This document shows, one piece after another, positions 26,679-35,729 of a DNA stretch of 64,000 bases. This stretch comes from a virus. The stretch's first letter is position 1. Every line of letters starts with the position of its first letter. Where the stretch lies: positions 1-64,000 of IMG/VR virus record IMGVR_UViG_3300043464_001679. One strand, given 5' to 3'. The position numbers and the translations under genes are program-made. The notes below the pieces were generated by a model that saw only the letters and a list, made by a program, of their open reading frames with translations, searched no databases and was not told where the DNA came from.

Positions 26679-29168
26679 ATGGAGAATAAGACTATAAGAA
26701 TACGAACTACACCAGGTGAAGATAAAAATATTAGTGTAGATTTAAATCAGGATTTTGATTTTATAGAGATTCTAAGTTTAAAAATCACACAGAAAGATGT
26801 TTATGAATCTTTTTGCGCTGATTATGGTGTCGTTATTGGCAGAGTAATAGCTAATCAAGGATTTGGTGTACCAAACGCCAAAGTTTCTATTTTTATTCCC
26901 ATTTCTGACGAAGACCAAAAAAATGAATTAATAAGTACTTTATATCCTTACAAAACAGTTACCAGTACTAATAGTGAAGGGATTAGATATAATCTATTAC
27001 TGGAAGAATCTACCTGTAATCTTAGTGTCGCTGTTGGGACATTCCCAACCAAAGAAACTATATTAAACAATGACACTTATTTAGAGATATTTGATAAATA
27101 CTACAAATATACGACAACAACTAATGATGCTGGAGATTATATAATATTTGGTGTACCAACTGGACAACAGACAGTACACATGGATGTTGACTTAAGTGAT
27201 ATAGGTTTTTTAAGTTTAAGACCATACGATTTAATAGAACAAGGATTTTCAGAGTCATTATTTGACGGTAAAAATTTTAAAACATCTAATAATTTAGATA
27301 CTTTAGCACAAATTAGAACACAAAATAAAGGTGTTGATGTTGTTCCTTTTTGGGGTGATACTGAAAAATGTAATTTTGGTATTACTAGAGTAGACTTTAA
27401 TATTGGTAATGATTTAGTTGCTAACGCTATTTTTATGGGATCTATTTTTACAGATTCAGATAAAAACGCTTTAAAACAAAATTGTAATGTTAAGAAATCT
27501 ATGGGAGAACAAGAACAATTAATAACTGGCCCTGGACAAGTAGACATTTTAAAATTAAATTACATACCAAACCAAAATGTTACACCTAGCAATCCAAACA
27601 TAGATTCACCAACCTTTATTGAAAAATTATCACCAAAAGAGATAGATGAAAATGGGGTTTACGCTTTTACGATACCTTTATATTATGATAAAGTTATAAC
27701 AGATGAATTTGGTAACCTTGTTAGATCTTTAGACCAAACAAAAGGGGTCCCAACAAAAGGTAAATACAGGTTTAAATTAAAATTCAATGATAATACCACA
27801 ATTTTTAAAGGTAAAAAAACGTTTAGAACGGCTAGTTTAATTATACCTAGCAATCAAGATTCAGTTAGATTTACGGCTGACATAGATTCTTATATAAATG
27901 ATGATGTTGAGTGTGATTTTCACCTTTTTGAATGGAAACAAGTTTATACAACAACACAATATATTAGAAAAATAAAAAATAACAACTCTGGTAGATTTGA
28001 TTTTATAGGTTTAAAGGATTGTGGCCAATTTTTATTACAAACTGTTGGTTCACCCGATGTGACAGGTATTGGTGAGACAGAAGAAGGTGATACTAACACT
28101 AAATCAAATTTAGATATACCATATAACAACGCTATAAAGAGGACCTTTAGTGAACTTAGTAAACAAAAGAAAATTAAACTATGTTTTTATGATTCTTGGT
28201 TAAATGGGGGTTGTTATTTGTATAAATTTAGGGTTAAATCAAAAAATAATGGGGAATATAAATGTTGTGGTTTTGGCCATAATAATAGTGCATCTTTTTT
28301 AACTGAAAACAATAATACTTATACACCGAATACAACGGGTTATCCCACTGGTAATGCTTGGGGTGATGCTATTAATAATGGGACAGAATTTCCATCAGGT
28401 GTTAGATGTACCTTCATAACACCAAAATCTATACCAGGGGTATTAAATGGGGCGAATGATACTGAAGAATTTGTTTACTGTAAATGGACCTCAAACACCG
28501 TAATAATGAATATAGGCTCAATGTTAATGTGTAAAGAAACTTTAGATACTTTAAAAAGTAGTCTATCTTCAGATACCGATAGTAGTTTAAAACCATTCAC
28601 TAAAGGTGGTGGGAGTAATTGTATTGGAGGATATTGTCAAAATTCAGAAAAAGGTATTAGAACAGTAAATTTAATACCTTTTTTAGCTACAACAACATAT
28701 ACAGATTTAAATGATCTATTTCCATACCAAATGGCTGGTGAAAACGGTTTCGATGGTAATTTATATGAAAAATGGGGTAAAGCTTTAAATATATTTCCAG
28801 CTAATTCTTTTTTAAACTCTGGTTATTCCGAAAAAGAACTAAAAGCAGAAGTAGGTGGTACTATTTTAAAATACTATTGTAGGATTGATTATGATGAACC
28901 TGATCCTGTAGATTGGCTTCCTGGTAATATACCTACATATTCAGGTGGTGAACCATTACCTATTGGTCCACCAGAAATAAATCTTAATGATTATGGTAAT
29001 TTAAATCCTAATGCTTTAGATTCTGAATTAAACAGTTATTTTGGGTGTACTTATAATCTAGGTAAAGACGTGTATTATTATGCTAAAAATGATCATCCAT
29101 ATTTTTATTTTGGTCTTACTGAAGGCTCAACAGCTCTAGATAAATTGAAAAAAGATTTTTTTGATTAA
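26679..29168 (+). CDS. Large tail protein with carboxypeptidase-regulatory-like (Ig-like) domains, 829 aa
   Basis: Near residues 45-75, VIGRVIANQGFGVPNAKVSI matches the start of carboxypeptidase-regulatory-like beta sandwiches (G-x-V-x-d-x-x-G-x-P-x-A-x-V). TTNDAGDYIIFGVPTGQQTV (~148-167) forms the end of the same domain type, and a second copy appears as NGVYAFTIPL. Mid-protein segments contain scattered Cys (GGCYLYKFRV, CCGFGHNN). These domains are used in phage tails as decorating or adhesion modules. Enzyme function is not indicated. It lies between two other tail genes. Confidence 0.66.
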   Translation: MENKTIRIRTTPGEDKNISVDLNQDFDFIEILSLKITQKDVYESFCADYGVVIGRVIANQGFGVPNAKVSIFIPISDEDQKNELISTLYPYKTVTSTNSEGIRYNLLLEESTCNLSVAVGTFPTKETILNNDTYLEIFDKYYKYTTTTNDAGDYIIFGVPTGQQTVHMDVDLSDIGFLSLRPYDLIEQGFSESLFDGKNFKTSNNLDTLAQIRTQNKGVDVVPFWGDTEKCNFGITRVDFNIGNDLVANAIFMGSIFTDSDKNALKQNCNVKKSMGEQEQLITGPGQVDILKLNYIPNQNVTPSNPNIDSPTFIEKLSPKEIDENGVYAFTIPLYYDKVITDEFGNLVRSLDQTKGVPTKGKYRFKLKFNDNTTIFKGKKTFRTASLIIPSNQDSVRFTADIDSYINDDVECDFHLFEWKQVYTTTQYIRKIKNNNSGRFDFIGLKDCGQFLLQTVGSPDVTGIGETEEGDTNTKSNLDIPYNNAIKRTFSELSKQKKIKLCFYDSWLNGGCYLYKFRVKSKNNGEYKCCGFGHNNSASFLTENNNTYTPNTTGYPTGNAWGDAINNGTEFPSGVRCTFITPKSIPGVLNGANDTEEFVYCKWTSNTVIMNIGSMLMCKETLDTLKSSLSSDTDSSLKPFTKGGGSNCIGGYCQNSEKGIRTVNLIPFLATTTYTDLNDLFPYQMAGENGFDGNLYEKWGKALNIFPANSFLNSGYSEKELKAEVGGTILKYYCRIDYDEPDPVDWLPGNIPTYSGGEPLPIGPPEINLNDYGNLNPNALDSELNSYFGCTYNLGKDVYYYAKNDHPYFYFGLTEGSTALDKLKKDFFD

Positions 29169-29182
29169 AACGATAATAATGA

Positions 29183-29194
29183 TATTTATAAAAA
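29183..29194 (+). promoter_or_regulatory. TATTTATAAAAA late-type promoter box
   Basis: This variant of the TATTTATAAATA box lies 10 nt before the GTG at 29205, in the 36-nt gap between tail genes. Confidence 0.33.
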
Positions 29195-29204
29195 AACATA
29201 AAAA

Positions 29205-31241
29205 GTGAGTTATATAGATAAAAATTCAAATATTGTTGTAAGTGCTAGACTTACAGATAAAGGTAGAGAATTATTGGCTAATGGAGCCTTAACTTTTAAC
29301 ACCTTTAAATTAGGTGATTCAGAAATTGATTATACAACTTTAGGTCCTACTTATGACATTACTTTAAATAATGTTTTAAGAGCTAAAGCTAATCAACCTG
29401 ATATGAAAACATTCTTGTTACCTACAACAACAAGTACACCAAATCAGGCTTTCATGGGAATAACCCAACTTACAGCTCTAGAATTAGTAACAACAACTCA
29501 GGCACCTGAATTAGGATTTTTTGAAACAAGTACTGCTAGTACAGAATATACAGCTTATACAAGTACTAGTTATGTTTTACAGGCTGATAGTATAATTCCT
29601 TTAAGTGGTTTAACAGGTTGTACTAATGTTGTACCTGTAATACAATCAGCTTCTTATGGTGTAAATACATACGAACCTTCTATTGGTGATTTTATGTTGG
29701 TAAAAATGAGTAATGACCAGTTAACTTTACCACAAACAGACGGTGTTATTGATGAGAACGTACCTGTCCCTTACCTTTGGTTTAGGGTACAAGATAAAAG
29801 TGGTACCCTGTCGGCAAACACATTGAACGTAACTTTAGATAGAAATTTCCCTTATTACCCTGGTTATGTGGGTTCTAATCATTGTTGGACAGCTTTTTAT
29901 CCTACAGGAAATACTTTTAGTACGGGTGGAATTTATTCAGCTGGGACAGTGTGGAACATGAATAATGTGTGGTCATACCCTATAGCAGGAGCTGATGATG
30001 GTTTAGGTACTTATGAAACTTTTAATAATTATGGTAGTGAAAATTATATTGGTTCTAAAGAATATTTTGGATATACATCTGAAATTACTAGTAATTGTGA
30101 AGATGAAAAGTCTATAGCTATTATACATTACACAAACGTACAGACTTGCAACAATCAATCAGAAAATGTTTACGGACAAAGATTTTATATTGATACAACA
30201 GTTCCGTCAGCACCTAAAATAAAAATGCCAACTTTAATGTGGCATGGTAGAGTTTTTTCGGGTTCAGGAACAGCGGATAAAATTGGTGAGTCTTTTTCTG
30301 GTACAGGTGTTGAAAAATATGTTACTTTAAGTGGGGTTTCTACAGAAGTTAGATATTACGATTTAGTTGATAGTAGTGGTAATAACTTTGTTGGTAGAGT
30401 TTTCCCTGACCATGAAGTATTTACCGTAGATAACCAAGAGTTAGTTGCAGCACTTTCATACAAATCAAATAGAAACTGGACCTTACCAACAATGGATTAC
30501 GGTCTATTTACATCAGCTAATGGTTTGATTGGTCAAACACAAGATTTATATGTTTCTTATATGTTTGAAAATACTTCAGCATGTACCACAAGTTTACACG
30601 CACAAAATTATACTTGTGTTGTTGTAAGTGAGGAAGAGTGTCCAGATAACGCTAAGAAAGATGTACAGTTAACATTCCCAACCTCTAGTTTACCTTATAT
30701 GATGGTAAGTGGGGGGACAGGTTTCCAAGCAGATAAGTTTTATATTATAGCTCAAAGAGTGACAACAGGTAACAAACCAACATCAGATGGTTGGTTTATT
30801 ATGGACTATACTAATCAAATAAATGGTCACACAACTGGTACAACAATAAACCCTATTAATCTAGAAAACACAACATTCACCATAAATAACGCGATGTATA
30901 TTTCTGGTTCTACTTTGTTTGATTTACATAACTATATTAATATACCTACTACATCAGAAACTAATTTATTACAATTTGGGGATGAGAATTTCTTTTTTGG
31001 CAATATAGAAGCAGCTGGTTCAGTAAGGAAATGGAGAACTAAATTTAACATAGTAGTACCGCCTACAATGTTTAATACAACAACTAACCCAACTTGGTTG
31101 AATAGTGCACAAAACGTACACATTTCTGAGGTTGGTATTTATAGTACTGGTGGTGATTTAGTGGCAATAGGCAAAATGAATCTACCTATTGAAAAAAATA
31201 ACACAACAACAGTTATAATTGAAATAGCTTTTGATTTATAA
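29205..31241 (+). CDS. Tail structural protein with N-terminal LT-G-LS-G-type module, 678 aa
   Basis: The start is a GTG (SYIDKNSNIVVSARLTDKG). The first ~50 residues form a module, LTDKGRELLANG...FKLGDSEIDY, that recurs at the N-terminus of the next two genes, suggesting a common docking domain. The rest is a Thr/Ser/Gly-rich beta structure with few Cys. Large size, late-operon position and composition point to a fibre or baseplate-peripheral protein. It overlaps the next start by 1 nt (TAATG). No enzymatic motif is visible. Confidence 0.65.
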   Translation: MSYIDKNSNIVVSARLTDKGRELLANGALTFNTFKLGDSEIDYTTLGPTYDITLNNVLRAKANQPDMKTFLLPTTTSTPNQAFMGITQLTALELVTTTQAPELGFFETSTASTEYTAYTSTSYVLQADSIIPLSGLTGCTNVVPVIQSASYGVNTYEPSIGDFMLVKMSNDQLTLPQTDGVIDENVPVPYLWFRVQDKSGTLSANTLNVTLDRNFPYYPGYVGSNHCWTAFYPTGNTFSTGGIYSAGTVWNMNNVWSYPIAGADDGLGTYETFNNYGSENYIGSKEYFGYTSEITSNCEDEKSIAIIHYTNVQTCNNQSENVYGQRFYIDTTVPSAPKIKMPTLMWHGRVFSGSGTADKIGESFSGTGVEKYVTLSGVSTEVRYYDLVDSSGNNFVGRVFPDHEVFTVDNQELVAALSYKSNRNWTLPTMDYGLFTSANGLIGQTQDLYVSYMFENTSACTTSLHAQNYTCVVVSEEECPDNAKKDVQLTFPTSSLPYMMVSGGTGFQADKFYIIAQRVTTGNKPTSDGWFIMDYTNQINGHTTGTTINPINLENTTFTINNAMYISGSTLFDLHNYINIPTTSETNLLQFGDENFFFGNIEAAGSVRKWRTKFNIVVPPTMFNTTTNPTWLNSAQNVHISEVGIYSTGGDLVAIGKMNLPIEKNNTTTVIIEIAFDL

Positions 31242-31483
31242 TGGGTTTTTTAGACAAAAATAATGATGAAGTGAAGTTGATTTTAACACCTCACGGTAAA
31301 GTAAAATTTTTATCTGAAGGTCTTAAAGATACTTTTGTATATTTTACTTTTTCGGATGATGACTTATTATATCATTTATGTGTTGAACCACAAGGTATTT
31401 TAGAAATAAATGGTAGTCATAAAAGTTCTACTACCATAAAAGAACCTAAATATAAAGTAAAAATAAGAGATAATGGCGAATAA
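31241..31483 (+). CDS. Small tail protein, stand-alone docking-like module, 80 aa
   Basis: Almost the entire protein is the module seen at the N-termini of 29205 and 31473: LILTPHGKVKFLSEG followed by TFVYFTFSDDDLLY. It is coupled by TAATG to its upstream gene and overlaps the downstream one by 11 nt. It may be a free docking or adaptor subunit, or the remnant of a longer fibre gene, but the clean start and stop argue for a real small protein. Confidence 0.6.
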   Translation: MGFLDKNNDEVKLILTPHGKVKFLSEGLKDTFVYFTFSDDDLLYHLCVEPQGILEINGSHKSSTTIKEPKYKVKIRDNGE

Positions 31484-32621
31484 TGTAAATTTAAAATTAA
31501 CTAATCACGGTTTACGTAAGATTATGAGTGAAGGAGCTAAAAAATCTTTCGCTTTTTTCAGTCTTGGTGATATGAATGAACGTTACGATGTTAGTACTGA
31601 ACCTAATTTATCTGATATAAATAACATAAGTGGTTCTAAAACTTTATTTACTGCTAGAAAATCTTGTATTGATTCGGTACCTACTAAAGTAGAAGTTATA
31701 GAACCACCAGTAGAATCAGTCACTAAAACAGCACAAAGATGGGTTATTAATTTTTACAAACAAAATTGTGGTTTACAGGATTACACAAAAAGTAATCTAA
31801 CTATGACTATAAATTTACATGAGTATTTTGATTGGTTAACAGATATTGCAACTAATTCAGCTTACACAGAAAGTTTAGAAACTAGTTTAAAAATAATACA
31901 AGGTATTTATCTGATTAAACAAGAACAAAATTTTGTTTCTAATGCGTGGTCAAACTTATTAACAACAAATAATTTCTCACTAAACTTTATGTTTAAGAGT
32001 AGTGAGGATAAAGACAATTATTTAAAATTAAACAGTAAATATGTTTCATATAACAATAATAGTTTAAAAACACAAATAGATAATTCTTTTGATAGGTTTT
32101 ATACTAGTCTATTGTTTGGTTTTGGTGCTAATATAGAGGGTTCTAGATATCTAGAAGGTCATAACGCATTTTTAACTTTTCAACCACCACAATTTGGTTA
32201 TGTAGTTAACGGTAAAACAAACTTTATACCACTAACCAAAATGGGTGATGTTAGTAGATATGAAACCATTACACCTGCAGTGATTTTAGATTCTTCTAAG
32301 ACAGGGGTTTATTATCTTACAGAACCTAGTAGATTCATAACACAGGATATAAATGGGTTTATGGCTCAAGCAATATGGGGTTATAAAAATTCTACTGGTC
32401 AATCATTAATAGAAGGTATGATTGCTAAAGCTAAAAATCATATAGAATTTTATTTTAAAGAAACCACAACCAACAAATGGGAATTACCTATTAATTCACA
32501 ATTGGTTGTAACAAGTAATAGTGAAAACCTACCAGTTATAGGTGGTAATTTAAGTCTTAACTTTGTATACGATTTAAATGCAACTATTTCAGGATATAAC
32601 AATATATTAATAGTCGGGTAA
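31473..32621 (+). CDS. Tail structural protein with shared N-terminal module, 382 aa
   Basis: The N-terminus NLKLTNHGLRKIMSEG followed by FAFFSLGDMNERY is a third copy of the module found in the two preceding genes. The remaining ~320 residues form a different domain with SNLTMTINLHEYFDWL and a beta-rich C-terminus. No family is recognised beyond the module. Its place in the operon and 11-nt overlap suggest assembly together with its neighbours. Confidence 0.6.
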   Translation: MANNVNLKLTNHGLRKIMSEGAKKSFAFFSLGDMNERYDVSTEPNLSDINNISGSKTLFTARKSCIDSVPTKVEVIEPPVESVTKTAQRWVINFYKQNCGLQDYTKSNLTMTINLHEYFDWLTDIATNSAYTESLETSLKIIQGIYLIKQEQNFVSNAWSNLLTTNNFSLNFMFKSSEDKDNYLKLNSKYVSYNNNSLKTQIDNSFDRFYTSLLFGFGANIEGSRYLEGHNAFLTFQPPQFGYVVNGKTNFIPLTKMGDVSRYETITPAVILDSSKTGVYYLTEPSRFITQDINGFMAQAIWGYKNSTGQSLIEGMIAKAKNHIEFYFKETTTNKWELPINSQLVVTSNSENLPVIGGNLSLNFVYDLNATISGYNNILIVG

Positions 32622-32623
32622 TA

Positions 32624-32929
32624 ATGTTAAAAGTATATTATAATAGTTCAAGAGACTATAACAATAAGAATAGATTTAAAGATTCAGTTGAGGGTAATTC
32701 TCTTAATGTTGAATATAACTCTTTTGTTTCTGCTAGTTCTGTAGATCTTTATTATAAAGTTAACGGTAGACTACAAACGATAAATTTTCAAATGTCTGAT
32801 ATAGTACCTCTAGCTATTTATGATGCCGATTTAAAACCCGGCAGTAATAATACAAAAATAGATAACAGTAATGGTGTTGTAATAGAATATAATAGTATTA
32901 ATAACACACAAACAATAACAAACCTTTAA
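32624..32929 (+). CDS. Small tail operon protein, 101 aa
   Basis: This is a short beta-rich protein (KVYYNSSRDY, VDLYYKVNGRLQTINFQ), starting 2 nt after the previous stop and ending 11 nt before the next gene. No family is recognised. The composition (Asn/Ser/Tyr-rich, no Cys) resembles its structural neighbours. Confidence 0.55.
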   Translation: MLKVYYNSSRDYNNKNRFKDSVEGNSLNVEYNSFVSASSVDLYYKVNGRLQTINFQMSDIVPLAIYDADLKPGSNNTKIDNSNGVVIEYNSINNTQTITNL

Positions 32930-32940
32930 ATAAAAAATAA

Positions 32941-34092
32941 ATGAGTTCTTTAGTACCAGTAGAAAATGTTAACGTAAGTAATAAAGAAGAGGAAAGTCCG
33001 TATTTTTATGCTATTCCTGGGGGTAATATAGAATGGACTTACATACCACCTTCAACAGATACTGGATTTACAACAAATTCATGGTCTCATTTTTACGCTA
33101 ATTTAGGCATATATACAAACGAGATAGCTAATAATTATAACATTTCTTTTGATGATGGTGGGTATTTAAACACTTCATTAGAGAAATTATATGACGCTTA
33201 TTATAATACAGGAATTGTTGTAGGTTTAATTGATAATGAAACTTATAGACAAGCAATTATCGGTAGAGACGGGGCTGTTGTAATACCTACTAGTTTTACT
33301 GGAGCTACTCTTTCAGGTATAACAGCATTAACTAATTATTTTACTTTTTACGAATCACCTGATTTATTAAATAGAACTACATCTGGTGTTTGTGCTAAAA
33401 CTGTTGCTGATACAAGAAAATTTGAATCTTTAAGAGAAGCCGTAATAAATACAGGTATCGGACAAGGTGAAGGTAGAGGAAATAATGGTGGTGAATATGA
33501 AAGTGGGGTAGCCTTCATCTTTAATGATTATACTAGTTTAACTTCAGGTTCTACATCAGGATTCAGCCAATCACACAAAGTAACAAATCCATACGCAAAC
33601 GGTAAAAAAACAGCTTTATTTAATGGTACAGGTTATCATAGAGCGGCTGGTATGATAGATTGTATTAGTGGTATTATTACTTTTTGGGACCCAGAAATTG
33701 TACAAGGATTTAATTTTGGTTTGGGTACAGGTGGTACAGGTACAACTAGTGTGACATTCGCATCTAACACGGCTTATGCAGTTGTAACAGATTATGATAG
33801 TAGTGTATCAGCTGAAGTTAGAATAAATGCTTCACCTGGTATTCTAAAATACACTACTAACCCTTCTAGAAAACAGGCAATAGCCAACGGTGATACAGGC
33901 TGTGAAGAAGTTGTTAATATAACCCAAGTTTGTTTATATGATACAAATGGGCAAGTAACAGCAATTGGTGTTCCTACAAATATTATCAAAAAAGAAAATA
34001 ACTACGTAACAATGAATTTAAGTGTTACACTAGATGGTGGTATTGGAGATGTTTGGGGTACTTCGGTAGATACATCTTTATATCCATCATAA
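32941..34092 (+). CDS. Tail fibre/appendage-like structural protein, 383 aa
   Basis: This is the last gene of the tail operon. The sequence is Gly/Thr/Ser-rich and beta-like, with a glycine-rich loop GLGTGGTGTTSVTF and an ending typical of the adjacent fibre-like proteins (VTMNLSVTLDGG). Its C-terminal part resembles that of the 29205 protein (V-x-I-x-Q-V-C/G-Y-x-x-x-G-x-V-x-A-I-G followed by N-Y-V/T-x). This suggests related C-terminal domains (QVCLYDTNGQVTAIG here, EVGIYSTGGDLVAIG there). Function is inferred as a tail appendage protein. Confidence 0.62.
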   Translation: MSSLVPVENVNVSNKEEESPYFYAIPGGNIEWTYIPPSTDTGFTTNSWSHFYANLGIYTNEIANNYNISFDDGGYLNTSLEKLYDAYYNTGIVVGLIDNETYRQAIIGRDGAVVIPTSFTGATLSGITALTNYFTFYESPDLLNRTTSGVCAKTVADTRKFESLREAVINTGIGQGEGRGNNGGEYESGVAFIFNDYTSLTSGSTSGFSQSHKVTNPYANGKKTALFNGTGYHRAAGMIDCISGIITFWDPEIVQGFNFGLGTGGTGTTSVTFASNTAYAVVTDYDSSVSAEVRINASPGILKYTTNPSRKQAIANGDTGCEEVVNITQVCLYDTNGQVTAIGVPTNIIKKENNYVTMNLSVTLDGGIGDVWGTSVDTSLYPS

Positions 34093-34150
34093 TATAAAAA
34101 TTTTAGGTTTAGATGTTTTAACTAATTTTTTTTCACAAAACTATATATTT

Positions 34151-34990
34151 ATGTATATGATAGTAAGTGAAATAGTGTACATATATGGTTTAGTTGACCC
34201 GTTAACAAACCAATTAAGATATGTGGGTAAAAGTGTAAATCCCAAATCTAGACTTAGGAGACATATAGCTGATAGAAATATAAATGATTCATATAAAGAT
34301 AGGTGGATTAGATCATTGAATGAAAAAAGTCTTAAACCAACATTATTAATAATAGATGTTGTTAATAAAAATGAGTGGGTTTATTGGGAACAATTTTATA
34401 TATCTTATTTTAAATTTATTGGTTTTAACATGGTCAATGGTACTATTGGTGGTGATGAACCTCCCTCTACAAAAGGCAGAAAACACACTGAAGAATCAAA
34501 ATTAAAAATGTCTAGATCAAAAAAAGGTAAACCAATACCATGGTTAAACAACAATAAATCTAGAAGTGAAAGACACAAAAAAAAATTATCTGATTCATTA
34601 AAAGGTAGAAAATCTGAAAAAAAAGGTAAAACATATGATGATATATATGGTAAAGAAGTTAGTGAAATATTAAAGAAAAAACTTAGTGATTCACATAAAG
34701 GTTTAAATTGTGGTGTTAATCACCCCATGTATAATAAAAAACATAGTGAGGAGGTTATAGAAAAAATTAGAAAAAAAAGATCTGAACAAATTTTTTCTGA
34801 AGAGTCTATAAAAAAAAGAACAAATTCTATTAAAAGAAAGGTTTACAAATATGATTTAGATGGTAATCTAATAAAAATTTACGATTCACTTGGTGAGGTG
34901 TATAAAGAAATAAGTCATAAAAAATTAAATAAACACTTTGAAAGTGGAAATCCAATTAATGGGTATATATGGAAAAAACAAATAAAATAA
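34151..34990 (+). CDS. GIY-YIG homing endonuclease with NUMOD modules
   Basis: This is a free-standing mobile endonuclease. The N-terminal GIY-YIG nuclease domain starts at VYIYGLVDPLTNQLRYVGKS with the invariant Arg/Glu region in WVYWEQFYISYFKFIGF. The middle has NUMOD3-type DNA-binding helices (GRKHTEESKLKMS, then repeats with KKLSDSLKGR and KKLSDSHKG). The C-terminus is a NUMOD1/IENR-like helix (VYKYDLDGNLIKIYDSLGEV, ending GYIWKK). It sits between the tail operon and the resolvase gene, overlapping the latter by 22 nt, as an insertion would. It probably mobilises itself into related phages lacking the gene. No intron splice context was seen. Confidence 0.9.
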   Translation: MYMIVSEIVYIYGLVDPLTNQLRYVGKSVNPKSRLRRHIADRNINDSYKDRWIRSLNEKSLKPTLLIIDVVNKNEWVYWEQFYISYFKFIGFNMVNGTIGGDEPPSTKGRKHTEESKLKMSRSKKGKPIPWLNNNKSRSERHKKKLSDSLKGRKSEKKGKTYDDIYGKEVSEILKKKLSDSHKGLNCGVNHPMYNKKHSEEVIEKIRKKRSEQIFSEESIKKRTNSIKRKVYKYDLDGNLIKIYDSLGEVYKEISHKKLNKHFESGNPINGYIWKKQIK

Positions 34991-35628
34991 AAGAAGAAAA
35001 AGTTATAATGGGTTTGGATGTTTCCAGCAAAACTATAGGTATATGTCTTTTTAATACAAATGGCAAATTATTAGAATTAACTCACATAACACCAAAAATA
35101 AAACCCCAACCCGAAACAAAACTAGAAGAATTGTTTAAAAAGGTTGATGCTTTTGAAAGATTAATTACAAGATATATCGAATTAGATATTGAAAGGGTTA
35201 TAATTGAGGAACCTTTATTAAGTAGTAATAATGTGTATACTGTGGCTACTTTGTTAAAGTTTAACGGAATGATTTCTAAAGTAGTTTCAGAAGTATTAAA
35301 TGTTATACCTGAGTTTATTTCTTCTAATGATTCTAGAAGATATTCTTTTCCAGAATTAGTACAAAAAAGAACACATAATAAAAAAGGTGAACCATATAGT
35401 CAAAAGGACATTGATAAAGCTAAACCTGTTTTGTTTGGTTCTTACTCATGGGATGTAGATAAAAAACAGATTGTTTGGGATAAAGTGGCTAATTTAGAAC
35501 CTCAGATTGTGTGGGAGTACGACAAAAATCAAAAACTTAAGAAAGAAAACTTTGATATGACCGATGCTTATTCTTGTGTTAGAGCTATTATGTGTCGTGA
35601 TAATATATGGGATTGTACTAAAAAATAG
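34969..35628 (+). CDS. RuvC-like Holliday junction resolvase
   Basis: This predicted RNase H-fold endonuclease resolves branched DNA before packaging, taking the place of T4 gp49 endonuclease VII. The acidic catalytic set is visible: GLDVSSKTIGICLF (first Asp), VIIEEPLLSSN (Glu), and FDMTDAYSCVRA (C-terminal Asp). The internal start ATG 35008 (MGLDVSS) would place the first strand at the N-terminus and avoid overlap with the homing endonuclease. The longer start at 34969 adds 13 Lys-rich residues. I cannot decide which is used. A hairpin terminator follows 24 nt after the stop. Confidence 0.8.
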   Translation: MEKTNKIKEEKVIMGLDVSSKTIGICLFNTNGKLLELTHITPKIKPQPETKLEELFKKVDAFERLITRYIELDIERVIIEEPLLSSNNVYTVATLLKFNGMISKVVSEVLNVIPEFISSNDSRRYSFPELVQKRTHNKKGEPYSQKDIDKAKPVLFGSYSWDVDKKQIVWDKVANLEPQIVWEYDKNQKLKKENFDMTDAYSCVRAIMCRDNIWDCTKK

Positions 35629-35651
35629 TTTTTTATTTAAATATAAATTAT

Positions 35652-35682
35652 AATATCGGTTTTTTTGACCGATATTTTTTTT
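35652..35682 (+). terminator. Terminator hairpin, left boundary of the methyltransferase cassette
   Basis: AATATCGGT (35652-35660), loop TTTTTTG, ACCGATATT (35668-35676), then T tract. The same stem recurs at 39689-39712 with a reverse-complementary loop. Confidence 0.85.
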
Positions 35683-35697
35683 GTAACATTTTTTCAT

Positions 35698-35705
35698 TAT
35701 ATTTG
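35698..35705 (+). promoter_or_regulatory. Host-type -7 box TATATTTG
   Basis: This is an exact match to the Bacteroidetes -7 consensus TAnnTTTG, placed 25 nt before the preferred ATG at 35730 and right after a terminator. No TTTG is seen at the ideal 19-20 nt distance upstream, so strength is uncertain. Confidence 0.5.
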
Positions 35706-35729
35706 CATTGTAATTTAAATACAACCAAT

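Noticed and set aside
27137-27547. 136-codon minus-strand frame
   Set aside because: It lies wholly within a well-supported tail gene and has no start context or recognisable domain.
35703-35729. TTG start extending the helicase gene upstream
   Set aside because: It would overlap the TATATTTG promoter box and add a non-conserved-looking peptide; ATG 35730 is better.
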